64,000 bases of DNA, from NCBI GenBank assembly GCA_036937835.1, contig CM072870.1:434001-498000 (forward strand), given 5' to 3'. The stretch is from Pampus argenteus (lineage: Eukaryota > Chordata > Actinopteri > Scombriformes > Stromateidae). The notes beneath the pieces are model-generated. The model was not told where the DNA came from, made no database searches, and worked only from the letters and a program-made list of their open reading frames with translations. The position numbers and the translations under genes are program-made. This document shows positions 13,471 to 21,549 of this stretch, one piece after another; within the stretch, counting starts at the first letter, position 1; each line of letters opens with the position of its first letter.

Positions 13471-15017
13471 TAACTGATTTCTAGTGATTAGGAGCAAAAA
13501 ACTCACTTCTGCGAGCTTCCTACAGCTTTTACTGTAACATTTGTAAAAATATTTTTTTCTTGGCGAGAAAAGGCCAGAAATGACAACTACAGTTTTTCTT
13601 AAACAAAGAGCAATATTTTTAATCAAAACCATGTTTGCCATCAACAAGTAACTGATTTCTAATGATTAAGACCAAAAAAACTCACTTTTTGCAGCTTCTA
13701 CTGTAACATTGGTAAAAAATAGCTTTCTCTCGGCGAGAGAAGGCCAGAAATGACAACTACAGTTTTTCTTAAACAAAGAGCAATATTTTCAATCAAAACC
13801 ATGTTTGCCATCAACAAGTAACTGATTTCTGATAATTAGGACCAAAAAACTCACTTCTGCGAGCTTCCTACAGCTTTTACTGTAACATTTGTAAAAAATA
13901 GCTTTCTTTCGGCGAGAGAAGGCCAGAAATGACAACTACAGTTTTTCTTAAACAAAGAGCAATATTTTCAATCAAAACCATGTTTGCCATCAACAAGTAA
14001 CTGATTTCTAGTGATTAGGAGCAAAAAACTCACTTCTGCGAGCTTCCTACAGCTTTTACTGTAACATTGGTAAAAATAGCTTATTCTCGGCGATAGAAGG
14101 CCAGAAATGACAACTACTGTTTTTCTTAAACAAAGAGCAATATTTTCAATCAAAACCATGTTTGCCATCAACAAGTAACTGATTTCTGATAATTCAGACC
14201 AAAAAACTCACTTCTGCGAGCTTCCTACAGCTTTTACTGTAACATTGGTAAAAAATAGCTTTCTCTCGGCGACAGAAGGCCAGAAATGACAACTACAGTT
14301 TTTCTTAAACAAAGAGCAATATTTTCAATCAAAACCATGTTTGCCATCAACAAGTAACTGATTTCTAGTGATTAAGAGCAAAAAACTCACTTCTGCGAGC
14401 TTCCTACAGCTTTTACTGTAAAATTGGTAAAAAATAGCTTATTCTCGGCAAGAGAAGGCCAGAAATGACAACTACAGTTTTTCTTAAACAAAGAGCAATA
14501 TTTTCAATCAAAACCATGTTTGCCATCAACAAGTAACTGATTTCTAGTGATTAGGAGCAAAAAACTCACTTCTGCGAGCTTCCTACAGCTTTTACTGTAA
14601 CATTGGTAAAAAATAGCTTTCTCTCGGTGACAGAAGGCCAGAAATGACAACTACAGTTTTTCTTAAACAAAGAGCAATATTTTCAATCAAAACCATGTTT
14701 GCCATCAACAAGTAACTAATTTCTAGTGATTAGGAGCAAAGAACTCACTTCTGCGTGCTTCCTACAGCTTTTACTGTAACATTTGTAAAAATAGCTTTCT
14801 CTTGGTTAGAAGGCCAGAAATGACAACTACAGTTTTTCTTAAACAAAGAGCAATATTTTTAATCAAACCATGTTTGCCATCAAGAAGTAACTGATTTCTA
14901 ATGATTAGGACCAAAAAAAACTCACTTCTTGCAGCTTTTACTGTAACATTTGTAAAAATATTTTTTTCTTGGCGATGGAAGGCCAGAAATGACAACTACA
15001 GTTTTTCTTAAACAAAG
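12004..15017. repeat. 9-monomer unit, 1587 bp, tandem duplicate
   Basis: 12004-13430 matches 13591-15017 at +1587 across nine monomers. The private 'ctcttggttagaagg' occurs in both copies (13213 and 14800) whereas other relatives have 'ctctcggttagaagg'. Nested in the preceding 3-kb duplication. Confidence 0.87.
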
Positions 15018-17825
15018 AGCAATATTTTCAATCAAAACCATGTTTGCCATCAACAAGTAACTGATTTCTAGTGATTAGGAGCAAAAAACTCACTTCTGCG
15101 AGCTTCCTACAGCTTTTACTGTAAAATTGGTAAAAATAGCTTATTCTCGGCGATAGAAGGCCAGAAATGACAACTACTGTTTTTCTTAAACAAAGAGCAA
15201 TATTTTCAATCAAAACCATGTTTGCCATCAACAAGTAACTGATTTCTGATAATTCAGACCAAAAAACTCACTTCTGCGAGCTTCCTACATCTTTTACTGT
15301 AACATTGGTAACAAATAGCTTTCTCTATGCGAGAAAAGGCCAGAAATGACAACTACAGTTTTTCTTAAACAAAGAGCAATATTTTTAATCAAAACCATGT
15401 TTGCCATCAACAAGTAACTGATTTCTAGTGATTAGGAGCAAAGAACTCACTTCTGCGTGCTTCCTACAGCTTTTACTGTAACATTTGTAAAAATAGCTTT
15501 CTCTCGGTTAGAAGGCCAGAAATGACAACTACAGTTTTTCTTAAACAAAGAGCAATATTTTTAATCAAACCATGTTTGCCATCAAGAAGTAACTGATTTC
15601 TAATGATTAAGACCAAAAAAACTCACTTTTTGCAGCTTCTACTGTAACATTGGTAAAAAATAGCTTTCTCTCGGCGAGAGAAGGCCAGAAATGACAACTA
15701 CAGTTTTTCTTAAACAAAGAGCAATATTTTCAATCAAAACCATGTTTGCCATCAACAAGTAACTGATTTCTAGTGATTAGGAGCAAAAAACTCACTTCTG
15801 CGAGCTTCCTACAGCTTTTACTGTAAAATTGGTAAAAATAGCTTATTCTCGGCGATAGAAGGCCAGAAATGACAACTACTGTTTTTCTTAAACAAAGAGC
15901 AATATTTTCAATCAAAACCATGTTTGCCATCAACAAGTAACTGATTTCTGATAATTCAGACCAAAAAACTCACTTCTGCGAGCTTCCTACATCTTTTACT
16001 GTAACATTGGTAACAAATAGCTTTCTCTATGCGAGAAAAGGCCAGAAATGACAACTACAGTTTTTCTTAAACAAAGAGCAATATTTTCAATCAAAACCAT
16101 GTTTGCCATCAACAAGTAACTGATTTCTAGTGATTAAGAGCAAAAAACTCACTTCTGCGAGCTTCCTACAGCTTTTACTGTAAAATTGGTAAAAAATAGC
16201 TTATTCTCGGCAAGAGAAGGCCAGAAATGACAACTACAGTTTTTCTTAAACAAAGAGCAATATTTTCAATCAAAACCATGTTTGCCATCAACAAGTAACT
16301 GATTTCTAGTGATTAGGAGCAAAAAACTCACTTCTGCGAGCTTCCTACAGCTTTTACTGTAACATTGGTAAAAAATAGCTTTCTCTCGGTGACAGAAGGC
16401 CAGAAATGACAACTACAGTTTTTCTTAAACAAAGAGCAATATTTTCAATCAAAACCATGTTTGCCATCAACAAGTAACTAATTTCTAGTGATTAGGAGCA
16501 AAGAACTCACTTCTGCGTGCTTCCTACAGCTTTTACTGTAACATTTGTAAAAATAGCTTTCTCTCGGTTAGAAGGCCAGAAATGACAACTACAGTTTTTC
16601 TTAAACAAAGAGCAATATTTTTAATCAAACCATGTTTGCCATCAAGAAGTAACTGATTTCTAATGATTAGGACCAAAAAAAACTCACTTCTTGCAGCTTT
16701 TACTGTAACATTTGTAAAAATATTTTTTTCTTGGCGATGGAAGGCCAGAAATGACAACTACAGTTTTTCTTAAACAAAGAGCAATATTTTCAATCAAAAC
16801 CATGTTTGCCATCAACAAGTAACTGATTTCTAGTGATTAGGAGCAAAAAACTCACTTCTGCGAGCTTCCTACAGCTTTTACTGTAACATTGGTAAAAAAT
16901 AGCTTTCTCTCGGTGACAGAAGGCCAGAAATGACAACTACAGTTTTTCTTAAACAAAGAGCAATATTTTCAATCAAAACCATGTTTGCCATCAACAAGTA
17001 ACTAATTTCTAGTGATTAGGAGCAAAGAACTCACTTCTGCGTGCTTCCTACAGCTTTTACTGTAACATTTGTAAAAATAGCTTTCTCTCGGTTAGAAGGC
17101 CAGAAATGACAACTACAGTTTTTCTTAAACAAAGAGCAATATTTTTAATCAAACCATGTTTGCCATCAAGAAGTAACTGATTTCTAATGATTAGGACCAA
17201 AAAAAACTCACTTCTTGCAGCTTTTACTGTAACATTTGTAAAAATATTTTTTTCTTGGCGATGGAAGGCCAGAAATGACAACTACAGTTTTTCTTAAACA
17301 AAGAGCAATATTTTCAATCAAAACCATGTTTGCCATCAACAAGTAACTGATTTCTAGTGATTAGGAGCAAAAAACTCACTTCTGCGAGCTTCCTACAGCT
17401 TTTACTGTAAAATTGGTAAAAATAGCTTATTCTCGGCGATAGAAGGCCAGAAATGACAACTACTGTTTTTCTTAAACAAAGAGCAATATTTTCAATCAAA
17501 ACCATGTTTGCCATCAACAAGTAACTGATTTCTGATAATTCAGACCAAAAAACTCACTTCTGCGAGCTTCCTACATCTTTTACTGTAACATTGGTAACAA
17601 ATAGCTTTCTCTATGCGAGAAAAGGCCAGAAATGACAACTACAGTTTTTCTTAAACAAAGAGCAATATTTTCAATCAAAACCATGTTTGCCATCAACAAG
17701 TAACTGATTTCTAGTGATTAGGAGCAAAGAACTCACTTCTGCGTGCTTCCTACAGCTTTTACTGTAACATTTGTAAAAATAGCTTTCTCTCGGTTAGAAG
17801 GCCAGAAATGACAACTACAGTTTTT

Positions 17826-17867
17826 TTCAAGGATTCAAGGATTTTTTTTTTTTTAAGGATTCAAGGA
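17826..17867 (-). repeat. LINE terminal tail: CCTTGAAT-type repeats flanking an A-run
   Basis: The + strand shows 'caaggattcaagga' (17828-17841), 13 T (17842-17854), then 'aaggattcaagga' (17855-17867). On the sense strand this is two CCTTGAATCCTT blocks separated by A13. Oligonucleotide tandem repeats at the 3' end are known for Rex1-like elements and are attributed to reverse-transcriptase slippage during priming. Confidence 0.85.
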
Positions 17868-17870
17868 GTT

Positions 17871-17876
17871 TTTATT
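17871..17876 (-). promoter_or_regulatory. AATAAA polyadenylation-type signal at LINE 3' end
   Basis: The + strand reads tttatt, giving AATAAA on the LINE sense strand, immediately before the CCTTGAAT tail repeats. Position and sequence fit a polyadenylation signal, though an AATAAA in an A-rich tail could arise by chance. Confidence 0.5.
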
Positions 17877-17949
17877 GTCATTACAACACATGTGAACATG
17901 GGATGCAACGAAATTGGTTTCCCCTGGTCCTGGAGCAGCCCAATTATCC

Positions 17950-18034
17950 AAAATATAAAATAAAATTTAAAAATAAAATAAGATAAAATAAAATATATAT
18001 ATACATATGTATATATAGAACATAAAATATAAAG
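17950..18034. repeat. AT-rich low-complexity stretch in LINE 3' UTR
   Basis: Runs of AAATA/TAAAA followed by a TA-dinucleotide-rich segment ('atatatatatacatatgtat'). It is simple sequence inside the LINE, with no sign of coding. Confidence 0.85.
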
Positions 18035-18168
18035 GTAAGGCACAAAAGTATATACAATAAATGGAGAAACAACAACAGTAACAGTGTAAGCATGTGCAAA
18101 AGAAATGCAATGTGCAAAGAAAAGTGATTACAGTGCAGGTGTTTTTGTGTTATTGTCTGTGCATCTGT

Positions 18169-18241
18169 GGTGGGGGGGTCCAGATGGGGGACGGGGGGTG
18201 GGGGTGGAGGTGGAGGTGGGGTTGGGGATGGGGGGCAGGGG
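18169..18241 (+). repeat. G-rich tract (C-rich on LINE sense strand), possible G-quadruplex
   Basis: About 73 bases of G-runs (3-7 G) separated by short T/A/C spacers on the + strand. It lies opposite the codons for the Pro/Thr-rich C-terminus of the LINE protein. Many GGG runs with short loops could form a G-quadruplex on the + strand, so in the first-strand cDNA and not in the LINE mRNA. Confidence 0.7.
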
Positions 18242-18676
18242 TCCTCCAGAGTTCAACAGTCTCACAGCTTCTGGGAAGAAGCTGTTCCTCAGTCTGGTGG
18301 TCCTGCTCTTAATGCTCCGCAGCCTCCTGCCCGAGGGCAGAGGGGCAAACAGAGCATGTGCGGGGTGAGTGGGGTCCTTCATGATGCAGGAGGCCCTTTT
18401 CCTGCACCTGGAGGTGTAAATGTCCGTGGTGGTGGGTAGGCTGCATCCCACAGTCCTCTGTGCAGCTTTGACCACCCTCTGCAGAGCCTTCTTCTCTGCT
18501 GCAGAGCAGCTGCCGTGCCACACAGTGATGCAGGTGCACATGACGCTTTCCACCACACACCTGTAGAAGGAGGTCAGGACAGAGCTCCCCAGTCCAGCAC
18601 GCCGCAGCTTCCTGAGGAAGTAGAGGCGCTGGTGTGCCTTCCTGACCAGATAGGAAGTGTTGGTGCTCCAGGTGAG

Positions 18677-19459
18677 GTCGTTTGCGATGCTCACGCCCAG
18701 GTACCTGAAGCTGGAGACCACTTCCACCGCTGTCCCTCCGATGTGCAGGGGAGGGGGGAGATGTCTGCCCCTTCTGAAGTCCACGATCATCTCCTTGGTC
18801 TTCTTCACGTTGATGCAGAGGTTGTTTTCTCTGCACCAACCCTCCAGGTGTTCCACCTCCTGCCTGTAGCCCGACTCATCGCTGTTAGCGATTCGTCCAA
18901 CCACAGCTGTATCATCTGCGAACTTCACAATCAGACAGCTCGGATGTCTCGCTGAGCAGTCGTGTGTGAGCAGAGTGAACAGAAGGGGGCTCAGCACACA
19001 GCCCTGGGGGGAGCCTGTGCTGAGGGTGATGGTGGAGGAGGAGATGTCGTGGATCTTTACAGACTGCGGCCTTTCTGAAAGGAAGTCCAGCACCCAGTTG
19101 CAGAGTGTGGAGCTCAGCCCGAGTGTGGTCAGTTTTGAAACCAGGGTCTGCGGTCTGATGGTGTTGAACGCAGACGTGAAGTCCACAAAGAGCAGACGAA
19201 CATAAGAGTCCTTCTTCTCTAAGTGGGTGAGGGCTGTGTGGACCACAGAAGAAATGGCATCCTCTGTGGATCGATTCTTCCTATATGCGTACTGGTGTGG
19301 GTCCACAGTGACGTCGATGCAGACTTTGATGTGGGCCATCACCAGTCTCTCAAAGCACTTCATGACTATCGGGGTGAGGGCAACCGGCCGATAGTCATTC
19401 AGGCCTGTCACTGTGGAGGTTTTGGGGATGGGGATGATTGTAGCCGTCTTCAGGCAGGT
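18677..19459 (-). other. LINE reverse transcriptase domain
   Basis: This part of the frame would copy the element RNA into DNA at the nicked site. Residues about 440-700 of the 882-residue segment hold the expected blocks: 'ATIIPIPK...DYRPVALTPIVMKCFERL', 'FVDFTSAFNTI' with catalytic Asp532, 'SPQGCVLSPLLF', and FADD at + strand 18911-18922 with the catalytic Asp pair 621-622. 'KTKEMIVDF' and 'RYLGVSI' follow. There is no frameshift or stop in the domain. Confidence 0.93.
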
Positions 19460-20233
19460 AGGGACCGCTGCTTGTTGGAGGGAGGTGTTAAAGATGTCTG
19501 TTAGGACATCCGTCAGCTGGTGTGCACAGCTCCTCAGCAGCCTCCCAGAGATGTTATCAGGACCCGTAGCTTTGCGAGGGTTAATCCTCTGGAGGGTTCT
19601 CCTCACCTCTGCTGGGGTCACGCTGAGAGGCTCTTCACCTGGTGGTGGAGTGAGTCTGGTGCTGGGGGATGCGTTTGGGTCATCAAAGCGGGCATAGAAG
19701 GTGTTGAGAGCGTCGGGCAGAGAGGGGTCCCCGGGGCACTGTGCATCTCTGGTGTTGTAGTCTGTGATGCACTTTATGCCCCTCCACATACTCCGTGGAT
19801 CGTTAGATGTAAAATGTCCCTCGATCCTCCGGGCATATGTGGCCTTGGCCCTCTTTACTCCTGCTATCAGCCGTCTCCTAGCCGCTCTGAGTGCCAGACT
19901 GTCACCTGACCTGAACGCAGCATCCCTGGCTTTCAGCAGAGACTTGACCTCCACATTCAGCCAGGGTTTCTGGTTCGGGTAGACTGTTATAGTCCTGGTG
20001 GTGGTGACATCCTCTGCACACTTGTTGATGTAACCGAGGACAGCCGACGTGTATTCCTCCAGGTCCACCTGTCCCTTTAGGGCAGCTGCCTCCCTGAAAA
20101 TTTGCCAGTCTGTGCGCTGGAAACAGTCCTGCAGTGTCAGGGCGGCATCACTGGGCCATACAGTGATAGTCCTCTGTGTTGGCTTGTGGCGCCTGAGCAG
20201 AGGACGGTAGGCGGGGACCAGCACGATGGAGAT

Positions 20234-20851
20234 GTGGTCGGAGAGGCCCAGGTGGGGGTGGGGGACGGCTCTGTATGCGTCTTTTTTGTTAGTGTAAACA
20301 CGGTCCAGCGTGTTATCTCCCCGTGTCGGTATGGTGACATGCTGGTGAAACTTAGGCAGAGTGTCTGTCAGGTTTACGTGATTAAAATCCCCCGCAACCA
20401 CGTAAAATGCCTCCGGGTGCTTGTGCTGGAGCGAGCTGATGATGTCGTTTAGCTCCTTAAGCGCTTCGTTAGCATTAGCACCCGGCGGGATGTAAACAGC
20501 CATAACAAACACCGCCGTAAACTCACGAGGCAAGTAGTGTGGCCGGCACTTCACAGTCATGTACTCTACTGCCTCGGAGCAGTTGCTGTTCACCAAAGCA
20601 CAGTTCGTACACCAACCTTTGTCCACATAGACGCATAATCCGCCCCCGCGGGTTTTCCCCGACTGCTGGTTACGGTCCGCTCGGAAGAGAAGCCGGCCGT
20701 CGATCTGAAAGGCTGAGTCCGGCATGTTGTCGTTCAGCCAGGTTTCCGTGAGACAAAGCACCGCACAATTCCTCATCTCACGGGAAGCCCTCAGCCTCAG
20801 TCAGAGCAGGTCCATCTTGTTGTCCAGAGAACGGACATTGGAGAGGAACAG
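20234..20851 (-). other. LINE apurinic-type endonuclease domain (interrupted by TGA)
   Basis: This part of the LINE frame would nick target DNA for target-primed reverse transcription. Visible family motifs in order are SNVRSL (Asn codon 20839-20837), TETW (Glu11 of the 882-residue segment), GGGLCVY (44-50), GDFN (129-132) and SDH (179-181). The in-frame TGA at 20803-20801 lies between the catalytic Asn and Glu motifs, so neither fragment alone contains a whole endonuclease. Confidence 0.87.
20801..20803 (-). other. In-frame premature TGA stop in the LINE ORF
   Basis: The minus strand reads AAC AAG ATG GAC CTG CTC TGA CTG AGG, and the ATG of the long downstream segment lies exactly nine codons after the TGA. 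Frame is therefore kept on both sides and a single substitution explains the break. The base before the T is C, so an ancestral CGA codon lost by CpG deamination is a natural guess, but the ancestral codon cannot be proven here. Confidence 0.9.
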
Positions 20852-21034
20852 TGGCGGGATCGGTGGTCTTCCCGCATTAGCCTTTAGCCTGGCTAGCAGT
20901 CCGCTCCGCTTACCCCTCTTCTGCTTCCTTACACACCGCTTCCGCTTGCCGTTTGTCCAGCGGACACCTCTACGCCAGCCCGATGTCCTCAGGAGCTGCA
21001 GTCTGCCCAGCAAGGCCCTGAGTCCGAGGGCCGC

Positions 21035-21062
21035 TGTTGTTGTTGTTGTTGTTGTTGTTGTT
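21035..21062. repeat. (TGT)n microsatellite encoding a Thr run in the LINE ORF
   Basis: About nine TGT units on the + strand, read as ACA/ACR codons on the minus strand and giving nine consecutive Thr near residues 57-65 of the LINE frame. This is a slippage-prone tract that keeps the reading frame. Confidence 0.9.
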
Positions 21063-21549
21063 TCTCTGACCGAACCGTCCTTTATTTTAAAAAGTTCGGT
21101 TCGGCTATACATAATACGCTTGCTAACACAAGCAACACGAGTGCAGTTGGCCTCGGGACCAACGGTAAAAGTACTAAAAGAGGGCTTGACCCCGGGAGCA
21201 CGAGAAGCCGCTGCACTGTTGCGCGCCGCCATCTTAAACAAAGAGCAATATTTTTAATCAAACCATGTTTGCCATCAAGAAGTAACTGATTTCTAATGAT
21301 TAAGACCAAAAAAACTCATTTTTTGCAGCTTCTACTGTAACATTGGTAAAAAATAGCTTTCTCTCGGCGAGAGAAGGCCAGAAATGACAACTACAGTTTT
21401 TCTTAAACAAAGAGCAATATTTTCAATCAAAACCATGTTTGCCATCAACAAGTAACTGATTTCTAGTGATTAGGAGCAAAAAACTCACTTCTGCGAGCTT
21501 CCTACAGCTTTTACTGTAAAATTGGTAAAAATAGCTTATTCTCGGCGAT

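Larger units (their letters stand above)
1..17825. repeat. Satellite DNA array, left block (~170-179 bp monomers, head-to-tail)
   Basis: A tandem array of AT-rich monomers. Successive copies of the landmark 'acaactacag' + T5 + 'cttaaac' recur every 168-179 bp, always on the same strand. Each monomer has a conserved half (landmark, 'aaagagcaatatt', 'ccatgtttgccatcaa', 'gtaactgattt') and a variable half (ctagtgattagg / ctaatgattagg / ctgataattagg, then the 'cttctgcgag' region and a dyad box). About 1-7750 is rich in B-type monomers carrying 'gaccaaaaaattac'; about 7750-17825 is A-type with 'ggccagaaatgac'. The block runs off the window at base 1 and is cut by the LINE at 17825/17826. No host gene is visible in it. 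A centromeric or pericentromeric role is plausible but inferred. Confidence 0.97.
17868..18127 (-). other. LINE 3' untranslated region
   Basis: This is the sequence between the ORF stop and the terminal repeats of the LINE. It includes an AT-rich low-complexity stretch (about 17950-18034) of AAATA/TA runs. Near the end, at about 17881-17939, is a more complex block (+ strand 'acacatgtgaacatgggatg' and 'aacgaaattggtttcccc') likely to be the conserved 3' end recognised by the element's reverse transcriptase. That role is inferred from how CR1-group LINEs work. Confidence 0.75.
17826..21232 (-). mobile_element. Non-LTR retrotransposon (LINE), CR1 group, Rex1/Babar- or L2-like, ~3.4 kb
   Basis: A GC-rich insert in AT-rich satellite. 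Read on the minus strand it holds a frame with an N-terminal basic region, an apurinic-type endonuclease and a reverse transcriptase, then a ~300-bp AT-rich 3' UTR, an AATAAA signal and a tail of CCTTGAAT-type repeats around an A-run. There are no LTRs, RNase H motif or zinc-knuckle region. The protein style ('SNVRSLDNKMD', 'TETWL', 'FADDTAVVGRI', 'SFFPEAVRLLN') and the short-repeat tail fit fish CR1-group elements. The clade call is from memory of the family and was not checked by search. Junctions are exact: satellite 'acagttttt' ends at 17825 and 'cttaaac' resumes at 21233. The 17826 edge is uncertain by about 2 bases because T-runs abut. No target-site duplication is visible. Confidence 0.92.
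18128..21232 (-). pseudogene. LINE endonuclease/reverse transcriptase ORF with one in-frame stop
   Basis: The frame opens at ATG 21232-21230, the first codon of the insert. It runs 143 codons to TGA at 20803-20801, then continues in the same frame to TAA at 18130-18128. An internal ATG at 20776 gives an 882-residue open segment. Upstream of the stop: a 9-Thr run and a Lys/Arg-rich stretch (20906-20947), then the start of the endonuclease with its Asn codon at 20839-20837. Residues below count from Met 20776. Endonuclease: Glu11 in TETW, GDFN 129-132, SDH 179-181. Reverse transcriptase ~440-700: Asp532 in FVDF, SPQGCVLSPLLF 589-600, FADD 619-622. A conserved C-terminal region ends with SFFPEAVRLLN 832-842, followed by a Pro/Thr-rich tail. 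All catalytic residues I expect are present, so the stop is the only clear lesion. Since the stop separates the endonuclease N-terminus from the rest, this copy is probably inactive unless read through. Confidence 0.9.

Noticed and set aside
18094..20751. Plus-strand and alternative-frame ORFs within the LINE (70-177 residues)
   Set aside because: They lie opposite or out of frame with the endonuclease/reverse transcriptase frame, contain no recognisable motif, and follow from the GC-rich codon use of the real frame.
17826..21232. LTR retrotransposon or endogenous retrovirus
   Set aside because: No terminal direct repeats, no gag, protease, RNase H or integrase motifs. The endonuclease-reverse transcriptase order and 3' tail are those of a non-LTR element.
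20801..21241. Separate small gene encoding a Thr-run/basic protein
   Set aside because: It is in the same frame as the LINE polyprotein and ends at the single premature TGA. It carries the first endonuclease motif, so it is the N-terminus of that ORF.
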